From Protopterus annectens (Eukaryota > Chordata > Ceratodontiformes > Protopteridae): 64,000 nt of DNA. The DNA lies in contig NC_056725.1 of NCBI RefSeq assembly GCF_019279795.1, forward strand, positions 1,606,516,293 to 1,606,580,292, written 5' to 3'. Within the stretch, counting starts at the first letter, position 1. Each line of letters starts with the position of its first letter. This document shows, one piece after another, positions 13,505 to 23,944 of the stretch. A model generated the notes under the pieces. That model did no database searches and was not told the DNA's origin. It worked only from the letters and a program-made list of their open reading frames with translations. The translations under genes and the position numbers were made by a program.

Positions 13505-13547
13505 TGGTCTGATGAAGCTCTAATTTTAGGAGTGAAAGCGCTTACCA
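13505..13547 (+). ncRNA. Hammerhead ribozyme-like motif, core intact
   Basis: Seen: TGGT (13505-13508), CTGATGA (13509-13515), one extra A, GCTC (13517-13520) facing GAGT (13530-13533) across a 9-nt loop, GAAA (13534-13537), GCGC (13538-13541), TT (13542-13543), ACCA (13544-13547). The two catalytic core strings of a hammerhead are exact. Stem I is TGGT/ACCA. Stem II is GCTC/GAGT with one G-U pair. Stem III is the palindrome AGCGCT (13537-13542), which could pair between two molecules. Cleavage would fall after T13543. Known: such short-stem-III hammerheads occur in Penelope-like elements. Inferred: this copy may still be able to cleave. Confidence 0.72.
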
Positions 13548-13620
13548 GTAAAGTATATATGGCTTTGCCTTCATTTCATGAATTGGTGTTCCATTGTTGT
13601 TTTCCCTAAAACAATGAGAC

Positions 13621-14880
13621 AATGAAAATCCATTAAAAACAATGACATAACCAACACAAACAGACAGAAGATGCCAAATGCTACTCTCCAACTGAAGTCG
13701 CTGTATGTGTATGCATGCCCTAGTCAGTCTTAGGGTTGAGGTAGAGCAGATGTATTACCACTGGTTTCCTGGGATTTCATTATCAGTCCAAGGTCTTCCA
13801 TTTTATGGTGCAAAAGAAATGAATAATTCTAATACAGTTTATATAGTTATCAAACTGCACATGCTGCAAGATTTTCTGGAAACAGCATTAGCAGACTCTG
13901 AATAGCAGCATTGTTGTATAGAATATCAGCAGAGGTATGTGACCTATAAAGACACGTGAATGAAAGGCAAAGACACTCTTCAAATGAAGCTTTTCTTATA
14001 AGTACCAAGATCACTTCATCTATGTGTTTTATACAAACACATTACTTCCAACATCTTGAAGCTATACTACATCACCTTTTTATTAGAAGAAACAATATCT
14101 ACATCTTTCATTAGGATTGCATAATATAGATTTTACACATAGAAATGCAATGACATCAGCAGTCAAAGGACAAGCATATGATATGTTACAAAACTATAGA
14201 TAATATATGCAGTTTCCTGTATTCCTGCATCTCAATAATCTTTTACGGGTCTACCATATAAAGTACAGCAGACACTGTTCAGAGCTAATTTAACACCACT
14301 TTCATTAACAGCATTAGAAACATGCAATAAATGCTACACGACTTTTCAACTTATCAGTTCTGTAGTAGAATTTTTAACTCTTGATCTCTTATCTGCTAAA
14401 CAATCAAGTCAAAGGGTAAAAGGGTTACACAGAAAAGCCAGTAAACCAACAACAATAAGAAAGACCCCAGGCAAAATAGTGTCTTCACTGTATAATTTAT
14501 TAAACTTCCTTTGAATGAGGTTCATAGGATATATGCAAATGACCCCTTCAGGGCATTCAAGTTTTTCAGCTCAAAGGCTTCTGAATGTCCACTAACTTTT
14601 TACATTTTTAAAGTCTTTAATGATACATTCAGATCTTTAAAGCCAAATCCCACTAACAGTTGACATGATATAATTTGCCCTTTTTATGGGCTCGTCAGAA
14701 CACCATAAGTGGTCAGTTTGTCCATTGTCTAAGACATCTCGGTTGATAAACTAACTTGCTGTCCTTAAAAACAGGGTGATTGCAAAATATACCAAACAGC
14801 AATCAAGACAAAGGACATATATCCCATAAGCCTCCACAAAAGGGAGTTTAAAATATTAAATAGTAAACAATATTTTTTCC
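13621..14880. other. Unassigned stretch
   Basis: No domain or repeat structure recognised. Short open frames (for example 13705-13905) carry no motif. Confidence 0.45.
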
Positions 14881-15480
14881 ATAGAAACACAGGAGTAGGA
14901 ACATAGGAATAATACTAGGCAAGCAATCACAGGCACCATAAGATGCCGAGCCATATACACCTTTAAGTAGATGAAGTTAAAAGTTGTTGCCACCCTTATC
15001 AAGCATGTAATACTGTTTATCTCTTAACCTGAGTAAGGTCATACATAATAAGTTTGGTGTAAATTTGTATCTGTCCACCCAGTCATCAAAAATAGCCTTA
15101 ATGTAGCCAAAGTAGTACTTTGTAAGACCTGTTGTGGCAACTTATTCCAAAGGCTGGTAATAGTGCAAGAGATCATATCCGTCCAATTAATCTTGTTCAT
15201 GTTTTGGAGTAGGTTTAGTAATCTAGTGCAGGTGCAGGTATTTGTAGAGGCACTGGCTTTATGAAGAAAAAGGATGTCAAATAGGACTGGGTGTTTCATG
15301 GCTCAAAAAATATGTTAGGTTACTGAGGTTAAGGAGAGTTGTGCTAATACTTCAGGATAGATAAATGATTTAAAACCTATACATTTCTTGGTTAGAAATC
15401 TTTGGGGCCTTTCTAGCTGAGTGATATCCTTGGATTTGTTTATGCCAAAGGGTACAATGAATTCAATGATGAGTATGATA
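14881..15480 (-). mobile_element. CR1-like LINE 3' end, minus strand
   Basis: The minus-strand frame 15299-15039 holds ITSLWNKLPQQVLQSTTLAT, the CR1 ORF2 C-terminal signature (WNKIP…), and upstream, near 15400, ITQLERPQRFLTKK. The end at about 14881-14930 reads, on the minus strand, as short CCTATGTTCCTA-like units comparable to the CR1 tail repeats elsewhere in the window. It is diverged from the copies at 12 and 62 kb and probably belongs to a different CR1 subfamily. Confidence 0.75.
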
Positions 15481-16980
15481 ACGGAAGACTAAAGGGATAT
15501 GGTGACTTTTTTAGCTCATCAAGATATTCCATCATTAAAATTTCCTCTGTTTTGGACCATTACTGCATAGGAATGACAACCATTGCCTTTAAGGAGATTA
15601 GAAATCACCAGCTTTGGTTTCCAAGACCAGCACTTTGCTGCCTGAGCAATAAGGCATTCAACATCTTGGGCACTGTGTAAGGCAGTTCTGGTTTGGACAT
15701 GTTTAACCTACTAACAGGCAAGAATTCTTGAGGATGAATATTTAGAAAAACTTGTGATTTATTCTCCTTAATTGTAAATCATGTATGATTTTGGGCTTCT
15801 GTGACAATCAGATACTATTAAATGAATTTCAGATTTGTGACCAAAATGTAACTCTTACTCTCTGTCTCTATTATTCTCTCTCTCTCTCTTCACCAAGAAG
15901 ACAATCTTTTACAGATATATCATATTATTGTTTCTGCTTTAATTGAAATTGTGTTTATTTTTTCTGAGTAGTTCTAATGGTTGCTAGTTGATCTCTGTAA
16001 CCTGCATGTAAGTGGTCTGAAACTTTTTATAATCAACCATTCTCCCATTAATTATTGTGATGCAGATAAATTAATGCACTGAAGTAATGTGTATTTGTTA
16101 TCTAGTAATGCTAAGTGAATGTTCATGCTGCCTGAAGCATCACATTTCCTTGATACATTTTTTCACAGTCTGTATTAATGCTCGACCTTTAGTTTGACTG
16201 CAGATCATTATAAGAGCTCCATACTGAAATCTTGAGACATAACAGTGAGCCTGAAATGCAGAATAAAATACCAAAAGTACAGGAGAACATTGAGCATTGG
16301 TTTTCTACTCTCAAGTTTTTTTTTTTTTTTCCGCAGGGGCTACCCCAGTGTGGCGACAAGTCCAAATCACACACTATATTTTTTTCAAATCCCCCCTTAA
16401 ATTATAAACACCAGCTCCAAGCTCTCCTTAGCTCAGAGAAATGGGAATATTCTAAGGAACAGCAGTCTTAGACGTATTTATAGTCTACATTTTTGGTCAT
16501 TCAGTCTTAACATTATTTGACTTATGCTATTGGGTTTCAGCATTTCATGTTATAACATGTTTGTACTCAGTAATTTACTGAAAATCAAATCAAGTTTACT
16601 CATATGTCAAATTCTGAACTCTAGATATGCAAATTATGGGCCATTATCTGGTATTGCTCACTCAGGAATTTCATGCTTGCAAACACTGACTTTAACAAGT
16701 TTACTGCTATAGTGATCATTGTATATTTTAGTTAAACTTCTGAGTATTTTCAGTAATAATCCACACAAGAATATGCTGACAGGCTATGAGTATATTTTCC
16801 TGCTCTGCTATTTCATTTTTAATTTTGACAGGAATGCACATTTCTAAGATAACCTAAGTGTTTTTTTGAGTGGATATAATTAATTAAGAATATTCTGAAG
16901 GATACTACCTGATAAAAATATATATCTTATTTTCCTGTCAGATTTCTATCTGAAATGTTCCTTTACTTGTAAACTTAAAA
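15481..16980. other. Unassigned stretch with possible tRNA-SINE scrap
   Basis: Around 16318-16375 a T-run is followed by a GC-richer segment (GCAGGGGCTACCCCAGTGTG) that stands out from its AT-rich surroundings and may be a small SINE remnant, but I cannot classify it. A short CT-rich run lies near 15873-15890. Nothing else was recognised. Confidence 0.3.
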
Positions 16981-17101
16981 TTAGTTACTCCCAAACAAAA
17001 GTCACAGGATTTATCCTTGAAAAAAGAGCTTCGGTCTGTTCATACTAACATGTAAGAACTTTCTTTGAAAATGGGAAAAATGGACAGTAAATAAGACAAC
17101 T

Positions 17102-17863
17102 TCAAAGAAAAATGTTCAAAACAAATGGAACAAATACATGAGACTTTGAAAGAACAGAAATCTCAAATACCAGGAATAAAAGATATTCTAAATGATATGG
17201 AAGGGAGATTATCAGAAGATGAAAATAATGAATTCTTACTGAAGCAAAACACATTACTATTAAGTAAAATTAATGGCCTGGAAAACAGATCTAGGAGAAA
17301 TATCAGTCATATTTGTAGACTGCCTGAAGGAATTGAAGGGGAAAGTATGGTAAACATTCTAACATCTTGGCTCCTTAAGACTCCTGAAGCTATGTCTTAT
17401 GGCATTGAGAGAGCACACAGATCTTTGGTTGCTTCGTCTACAAAAACTATTTCTTCACCAAAATCTACTATTGTTAAATTCTTTTAATCTCATACAAGGA
17501 ACTAATACTTATGACAGCTTGGTCCAAATCTCCTATTCAAAATAGAAGACAGAATAATAAGGTTTGACAATGACTATTCTTCTTCTGTGGTGTCTAAAAG
17601 AAAACATCTTCTACCTTTGGTAAATAACTCAAGAAAAGACACATAAATGTTCACTTGGTATTTCCTGCTAAACTTAAATATTTCTTCCTGATAAAACCCA
17701 AATATTTTGAAGACTTGGACTCTGCTATGTTGTTCCTGAAAACTAATAAAATATTAGAACAAATTGAAGAAATGGATTGGAACAATATTTCTTTAAAAAG
17801 ACAAGCTGAGAAAAATGGATGGAAACGTAAAGAAAAGAAAAAGAAATTAACGGAAAAATGACT
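17102..17863 (+). pseudogene. L1 ORF1 (RNA-binding chaperone) fragment
   Basis: L1 ORF1p coats L1 RNA and acts as a nucleic-acid chaperone. The frame 17125-17487 begins with a charged, heptad-like segment (MEQIHETLKEQKSQIPGIKD…) suggesting the end of the coiled coil. It continues into the RRM region: LENRSRRNISHICRLPEGI, then GIERAHRSL and STIVKFF. After a stop and frame changes the C-terminal domain continues at 17655-17861, with FPAKLKYF and KPKYFEDLDSAMLFL, ending in a Lys-rich tail. Most of the coiled coil is missing upstream. Stops and frameshifts make it non-functional. Other L1 fragments on the same strand follow downstream. Confidence 0.87.
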
Positions 17864-18062
17864 TTTAACTTAATATAGTTTAATATTACTCAACATCAGT
17901 ATATCAATATATGTTAAGTTCTCATTACAAAGTTTATTCGTTTACTTTAACATTAGTTTTGAAAAGAAAAGAAGGAAACATGGATACACTCTTTTATAAG
18001 GTAAATACATTTTAATTCTATTTTTCTAGTTTTTCCTCATATATAATTTCATTGGTTAATAT

Positions 18063-18078
18063 GTAATTACATATAATT
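18063..18078. repeat. Left copy of a 16-bp target-site duplication
   Basis: GTAATTACATATAATT occurs here and again at 20758-20773, exactly bracketing the inverted-repeat Penelope-like element. PLEs typically make short target duplications, so this marks the insertion site. Confidence 0.85.
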
Positions 18079-18132
18079 AAGTAAAAATGCCAGTAATACA
18101 ACTGAAGTAAGAAAACTGCCACAACCTTATAT

Positions 18133-18176
18133 TTAATGGGTTTTGTCCACTTTTATGATCATGAACTTAATCAGAA
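18133..18176 (-). ncRNA. Degenerate hammerhead-like motif, left arm
   Basis: The minus strand reads CTGATTA in place of CTGATGA, then GTTCA…TGGAC stem II, then AAAA in place of GAAA, flanked by ATTT and AAAT (stem I). This is the mirror copy of the motif at 20634-20681. The changed core positions should abolish cleavage. Confidence 0.6.
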
Positions 18177-18428
18177 ATGTCATCCACACATTTTAAGTCA
18201 TTTAAATACTAAATGAACCATCTCATGTGATCTGAAAAAACAATAGGATGTGTAAAACACTTAATATATTTTTTCAAATGTAATGTGTATAAGAGTTTCG
18301 TCACCTTTCTTAAAAAATATACATAGACCATCCAAATTAAAATATTTTTCAAACTACAGTATACAAATTAATAAAAATACATGTATATATATATCACTAA
18401 TAAAAAATGTATATATGTTTATGTATAA

Positions 18429-19098
18429 TTATAACCTTTGTGCTTGTAAAAAGCACTTTATGTTAATCATATCGTTCAATCCAGGAAGCTGATCTGCATT
18501 GAATAAATTCTGCCACAAGGTTTCCTTACATTCCAAGGTAACTTTAAAGTTCCCAGAAAATGTATCATCACTAACTTTTTCTAACACGGAAAATGAAAAC
18601 TTTTTGTAATTTGAACAAGTGATAGCGTGCTTTGCTAGCGAATTAAACATATCCTTTTTTTCTTATAGCTAAAATGTGTTCATATATACGCCTATTTAGT
18701 GTTCTTATAGTTTTATCTATATAAAAATGTTCACATGAAACACACATAGCAACATAAACCACATTTTTAGTCTTACAGGTATAATGTCCTTTACTATAAA
18801 TTATCTTATTCGCATGCTTGAAAAACACTGTATTAGTACCAGAAATGTACCTGCACTGTTTACAAGTTCCACAAGGGAATGTACCAAAATTGAAAGTAGT
18901 CTGAACATCAGTATACTCACAAGTACCTCTTTCTAAAATGGTCTTCATGTTAACTGTCCTCTTATAAGTAAAAAGTAGAAATTTACCAATAACAGTACAC
19001 AAATCAGTGTTACCCAACACCACCTTCCAATTATTCCAAATAATCTTTCTGATGATTACCATTTCATTGGAAAATTTGAAAATAGTTATTTTCAGCAA
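18429..19098 (-). pseudogene. PLE GIY-YIG endonuclease region, left arm
   Basis: The minus-strand frame 19098-18643 (151 codons) holds FGTFPCGTCKQCRYI (zinc-binding Cys cluster), HYTCKTKNVVYVAMCVSC and FYIDKTIRTLNRRIYEHILA. The conserved YIG is changed to YID, unlike the right-arm copy. After GY, a frameshift near 18645 moves the reading to 18650-18429 (MFNSLAKHAITCSNYKKF, SVLEKVSDDTFSGNF). The two arms are about the same length and otherwise nearly identical, so the changes are probably post-insertion decay. Confidence 0.88.
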
Positions 19099-19600
19099 AT
19101 CTCAGGAATGGCAATGGGTTCTAGAGTTGCACCTAGTGTTGCCAAATTTAGTAATGGCAATGTGGGAAATCAAATTCCTTGATTCACATCCATTATCAAA
19201 AAATGTATTATTTTATAAAAGATACATAGATGGTTTGATTTTTTATGGGAAGGGGATGGTGATTCCTTCCACACATTTGTGCATTACTTAAATAGTTCTA
19301 TGAATTTTTTGAAATTCACTGTTGGTAATTTTGGAGACAACATAGACTTTTTGGATTTAGATCTAAGTATTAATAAAGAACATACACATTTTGAGAGCAG
19401 TATTTTTAGAATGTCCACCTTTGTCAACCAATATTTACACCACAATAGTTTACATCCATCTTTTATGAAACATGGTGTAGTAAAAGGACAGTTAATTAGA
19501 TTGAGTCGTTTGACTAGTAGAGATGAAACTTTTCTAAATGAAACAGTTAAATTGATGAACTTTTTTTGTGGAAAGAGGTTATGACAAAATTTGGCTAAAT
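19090..19600 (+). pseudogene. PLE reverse transcriptase, C-terminal fragment
   Basis: The region opens with QISGMAMGSRVAPSVAKF, the PLE equivalent of RT motif B (GxxMGS..SP..A). RYIDG follows at the motif C position, where the DD is reduced to D-G. The frame 19279-19584 gives the thumb: FGDNIDFLDLDLSINKEH, TFVNQYLHHNSLHPSFMKHG and KGQLIRLSRLTSRDETF, very typical of Penelope RTs. The enzyme synthesises element cDNA. Everything upstream of motif B is missing because the inverted left arm joins here. Stops near 19180-19270 confirm it is dead. Confidence 0.88.
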
Positions 19601-19619
19601 AATATATTAAGAGAAGTCA

Positions 19620-20273
19620 TTGATCTCAGGTCTAGCAAAGCATGCCCTATTAAATCAAATCAATGATTCAAACATAGTTAACAACATTGTAGATAGTGTT
19701 TGTAGTAATTACAGGTTGGCTTTTCCTATTCCAATTTCCAATGAAATGTTAATCATCAGAAAGATTATTTGGAATAATTGGAAGGTGGTGTTGGGTAACA
19801 CTGATTTGTGTACTGTTTTTGGTAAATTTCCAGTTTTTACTTATAAGAGGATGGTTAACATTAAGACCATTTTAGAAAGAGGTACTTGTGAGTATACTGA
19901 TATTCAGACTACTTTCAATTTTGGTACATTCCCTTGTGGAACTTGTAAACAGTGCAGGTACATTTCTGGTACTAATACAGTGTTTTTCAAGCATGCAAAT
20001 AAGATCATTTATAGTAAAGGACATTATACCTGTAAGACTAAAAATGTGGTTTATGTTGCTATGTGTGTTTCATGTGAACATTTTTATATAGGTAAAACTA
20101 TAAGAACACTAAATAGGTGTTTATATGAACACACTTTAGCTATAAGAAAAAAGGATATGTCTAATGCATTAGCAAAGCACACTATCACTTGTTCAAATTA
20201 CAAAAAGTTTTCATTTTCCGTGTTAGAAAAAGTTAGTGATGATACATTTTCTGGGAACTTTAACGTTACCTAG
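19620..20273 (+). pseudogene. PLE GIY-YIG endonuclease region, right arm
   Basis: A 217-codon frame, the longest intact PLE stretch in the window. It starts in the linker (LAKHALLNQINDSNIVNNI), passes through FPCGTCKQCRYISGTN (zinc-binding Cys cluster), then HYTCKTKNVVYVAMCVSC and FYIGKTIRTLNRCLYEH (GIY-YIG nuclease core), then SNALAKHTITCSNYKKF and SVLEKVSDDTFSGN. It ends at a TAG close to the position where the frame in the left arm goes on. The product would nick target DNA to prime reverse transcription. Without the RT N-terminal part in the same copy it cannot act autonomously. Confidence 0.9.
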
Positions 20274-20633
20274 GAATGTAAAGAAACCTTGTGGCAGATT
20301 TTATTCAATGCAGATCAGCTTCCTGGATTGAATGATATGATTAACATAAAGTGCTTTTTACAAGCACAAAGGTTATAATTATACATAAACATATATACAT
20401 TTTTATTAGTAATATATGTGTATGTATACATGTATTTTTATTAATTTGTATACTGTAGTTTGAAAAATATTTTAATTTGGATGGTCTATATATATTTTTT
20501 AAGAAAAGTGATGAAACTCTTATACACATTGCATTTGAAAAGATATATTAAGTGTTTTACACATCCTATTGGTTTTTCAGATTACATGAGATGGTTAATT
20601 TAGTATTTAAATGACTTAAAACGTGTGGATGAC

Positions 20634-20681
20634 ATTTCTGATGAAGTTCATGATCATTAAAGTGGACAAAATGCGTTAAAT
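20634..20681 (+). ncRNA. Degenerate hammerhead-like motif, right arm
   Basis: ATTT (20634-20637), CTGATGA (20638-20644), extra A, GTTCA (20646-20650) pairing with TGGAC (20663-20667), then AAAA (20668-20671) where GAAA is needed, TGCG, TT, AAAT (20678-20681) pairing with the first ATTT. All stems can form, but the G12 equivalent has become A, which should stop cleavage. It lies in the 3' region of the PLE, where hammerheads are known to sit. Confidence 0.68.
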
Positions 20682-20757
20682 TTAAGGTTGTGGCAGTTTT
20701 CTTACTTCAGTCATATTACTGGCATTTTTTACTTGGTTTTTGGTGTGTGTCAGTGAA

Positions 20758-20773
20758 GTAATTACATATAATT
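20758..20773. repeat. Right copy of the 16-bp target-site duplication
   Basis: GTAATTACATATAATT, identical to 18063-18078. It marks the right end of the inserted Penelope-like element. Confidence 0.85.
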
Positions 20774-22067
20774 GTTACATATATATATTTTTTAATTTAG
20801 TAAACATATACGTATTACATTATCCATTACTGGTAGTCTATTACCTTCTATATATCCAAGTTTCCTTTATATTTCCAACTTTATAATTATGTCATAATAA
20901 TATGCATATGACAAATATTCATAGTGTGATATAATTTTGTTTCTTTTTTCTGTTTCTTCCCACTATATATATTACATGAATGTCTTATTCTGAGTCTTGA
21001 GTTGCATGATAGTTATTATCTATTTTTTATTTATCTTGTTTAGATTTGAAATACCATATATAGATCATTGTTTTTATTATTTTATTTAGGGCTTATTTGA
21101 AAGCCTTTGATATTAATGTTATTATTAAAGTTAATGATATAACAAGATGGTAGAATTGTGATGAATTTTAGTGTCCTTGATGTGTTGTTTGTATTGGCTG
21201 AGCTTTGGGACTGTCATTTTGCTTGTGGATGCTCTGGTTTCCTTGTTTGACATTTAGTGGTGGATTTGTTGCTTGTGTTTTATTTGAGAGCCATTTCTCC
21301 TTTTCATTTTGTCTTGTTTTGTTTTGGTGGTTTATTGATGGTGATCATGGTGAAGTGAGTGACTGTTATGAAGGTTTTGCTTCACTTCTTGTTTTGTGTG
21401 AAGCAACATCATTTTTAGCTACTCTGTTAAAACCACACATATTTGCTATGATATTTCTAAAGTATAGTGGCTTGAGCACTTACTTTCACTGTTTAAAATG
21501 TATTCATTATCTCTCTTCACTCTTAAAACAACTCAAAACTGATGAAACTTCCTGCCAATGTTGCGAGGCATTTGAAATTTAAAAATAAGCAGTAACAGTG
21601 CATGAAGGGCTGTTTATTATTTATTAGGAAATATACAGCTTGGAAGTTCAGTGTAAAAGGTCAAAGTGCATATGAAGTGCACAGATTTAAAGGTCCTTTG
21701 TTGATGTTAATTTAACATAGAAAAGCAGTTAAATGTTTAAATAAAAAAAGTAATTAATATATATGTGCATAATACAGGTGATAAACAATATTTTTTATTT
21801 ATTATTTGTATGGTCTATATCAAAAGATTAAAGGCTAATTTGGATGTCATGCTATTATTCTCATGTTAAAAAAACTGATGGAGACTCCCTGCTTTAACTT
21901 TTAAGTAGTTTTGCATTTGTTTTCTAACATACTCGACTCCTAAATGAATATATGAATTGCTGGGCTGAATTTAGCTCCAAAGCAAAATTTTATAAACTTA
22001 AATACAGCTAACATCTACACAGGGAAGCTGTATATTTTTATTGCTGTTTAGAAATTATGTATAAGCA
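20774..22067. other. Unassigned AT-rich stretch
   Basis: No domain recognised. A 125-codon frame at 21205-21582 is Phe/Leu/Cys-rich and has no motif. Position suggests it could be filler between L1 pieces. Confidence 0.4.
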
Positions 22068-22388
22068 CACCATTCAACTGTCCAGGTTTCCCCAGAATGT
22101 CTAGATTTTTGGCCCATGCTTTTGGTCTGCTGCTTAAAAAAGTTGTTGTTTTCTAGACTTTTGTGGCAGGTTAGTGAGGAATGAAGTCACTAAAATATGA
22201 GAGACATTTAGGTTTCTGACTTTGTGTCCTACAGGAAATGCATGGTAATATAGGTAATACATGACATTTTGTTCTAGCAACTTTCTAAGTTTGTAAGAGC
22301 AACGTTTGATATTTGTCCCTGCGTATGTGGCTATGTCCCCTTATTGTCTTTAGCTTTGTCCAGATTTTTGTTTCAAGAGGTTGAGAGC
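22068..22388. mobile_element. MITE-like repeat, copy 1
   Basis: About 320 bp starting ACCATTCAACTGTCCAGG and ending GAGGTTGAGAG, so the ends are short inverted repeats. The interior words CAACTTTCTAAGTTTGTAAG and TTTAGCTTTGTCCAGATTTT recur at the same positions in the copy at 28961-29271. There is no coding capacity. It is probably a non-autonomous DNA transposon of a superfamily I cannot assign. Confidence 0.75.
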
Positions 22389-23222
22389 TATGTGTTTAAG
22401 TCAGTCCTTTCATTGCCTCACATTAATAATGTACTCTGGACTTGGATAAAGTGTAAAACTGCATTGTGACTGTGGGACTGAGTTATATCTGTTTACCTGC
22501 AAGCCAGCTAGTTAATTTATGGATTCTGCTTTGGTTATGTAAACATGTTATTGCAATAATAAAGATTTTTTATCAGGGAATATTAAATTAATAATAGCTA
22601 AATCTCGTTGTGGATTTCATAGTTAAGATTCTCCAGTATTGAGATTTAATAGTTTTTTACTTTTATGAGTAAGTGCATTGATTTAAAGGAGACACACTGC
22701 AAATAATATCAATCATATATTTATAACAGTATTCAGATCCATTTATTTAAAGTAAATATATTTTAATTTTGTTTTTAAATCTATATATTATACTAAAATC
22801 TATCTAATAAAGAATCTTATGACATTGTTTCCGATTTTAATATACTTACATGTTTTTTGAAACAAGAATGTTTTAGTATTGAATTTAATATGTTAAACAT
22901 TTTTAGTTACTGCTTTTGAGAATGTATTAGTAGTAAGTTTGTTATATGTTTCCAATAGTAAGTATTTTTTTCCATCTTTATAGTTTTAGATTAACTCACT
23001 CTAAAGAGAGATAAACCATTTCAGTAATAATTTAGTTTGTTAAGCCTTTTTAAAGACAAGGAAAAAAAGAAAAAGCACAAAATTATATTATCTTGAAATT
23101 TAGTATGCATTTATCATAAGACTCTAATTTCTTTTGTCTTGCAGATGGAGGCTAACTTATTTTGTTAATATCTCTCTTACATTATCAATACTAAACTTAT
23201 TTATTTTATTTTATATTTATTT
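22389..23222. other. Unassigned AT-rich stretch
   Basis: No domain or repeat recognised. If the L1 pieces on either side come from one copy, unrecognised insertions must lie here. Confidence 0.4.
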
Positions 23223-23447
23223 ACCGGGAACATCTGACTGGGATAGAGCCCATTTTCAGTGGAGGCCTGGGGAGAAACACTCCAGATGCATGCCTTTGGA
23301 ATGTGGGAGGAAACCTGAGCACACAAAGGGAACCCACGCCAACACAGGGAGGACATGCAGGCTCCACACAGAAAGGCAAGAATTGAACAGGAACACCTCT
23401 TGTTGTGAGGTGACAACATTATCCACTGCACCACAAATAATGATAGA
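23223..23447 (-). mobile_element. Fish-type tRNA-derived SINE
   Basis: On the minus strand the right end starts with a tRNA-like head: TGGTGCAGTGG matches the polymerase III A box, and TTCAATTCTTG is a weakened B box about 40 bp later. The body follows in reverse, including CTTTGGAATGTGGGAGGAAA and GGACATGCAGGCTCCACACA on the plus strand. This is a conserved SINE body I know from fish and other aquatic vertebrates. The element is 5' complete or nearly so and about 225 bp long. Confidence 0.85.
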
Positions 23448-23944
23448 TTACTTATAATATTGTTATACCATTACTCACTATTTTATACACATCCATTGTT
23501 TCTTTTAAATAGGTAAGCATGATTTCAACAATTATATTACTAGGGGGTGTTTCATGTTAGAACAGACAAATTGCTCATAAAGATTTTAGTATTTGGTATA
23601 TTTTAATTATTACCTTTCATTTATTATAGGTTGTTAAAATAGTAGAAGAATGCTTGATTCTGACTTGTAGATGGTTGGGAGTATATGCTCTTCAGCCTAC
23701 AAGTTTTAAACTCCATGAGAGGAAAGAAGGAAAACAGAAATTTATGTTTAGTGTTTTGTAACATATTTTGTTTTTTACTAGTGTCTACTATCAGTAACAG
23801 TAGGTTTATAGTCAATAATTTCAAAATTGTTAGATATATATTCACTAATAATCAGTTCAGGGCATAGAGAAGGGGTCCATTGGCAATATTATATTTTCAA
23901 ATTTATGAAGATACTATCTGTATTCCCTTCTTACATGCAACAGG
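23448..23944. other. Unassigned AT-rich stretch
   Basis: No recognised feature. The two overlapping frames at 23624-23867 on opposite strands show no domain. Confidence 0.4.

Larger units (their letters stand above)
12543..13620 (+). mobile_element. Penelope-like element, 3' part, Neptune/Poseidon-like
   Basis: This remnant of an endonuclease-bearing Penelope-like element begins directly after the CR1 tail repeats. In the plus strand it has the region between reverse transcriptase and endonuclease (DSDLKYKEDMDKL, later KRRHRISILVFFASDTNCT), then a GIY-YIG endonuclease fragment, then a 3' region carrying a hammerhead-like motif at 13505-13547. Frames change repeatedly, so it is dead. It is more diverged than the copy at 18-20.8 kb, so the two are probably different subfamilies. 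Confidence 0.8.
18079..20757 (+). mobile_element. Penelope-like element arranged as a 1-kb inverted repeat
   Basis: The left arm (18079 to about 19085) is the reverse complement of the right arm (about 19725 to 20735). Both contain the 3' third of a PLE: zinc-binding region, GIY-YIG nuclease and 3' region with a hammerhead-like motif. Between the arms, about 640 bp carry the end of the reverse transcriptase in plus orientation, continuous with the right arm. The whole is bracketed by the 16-bp repeat at 18063-18078 and 20758-20773, so it inserted as one unit. A truncated body with an inverted 3' piece at its 5' side is a layout known for PLEs. Confidence 0.9.
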
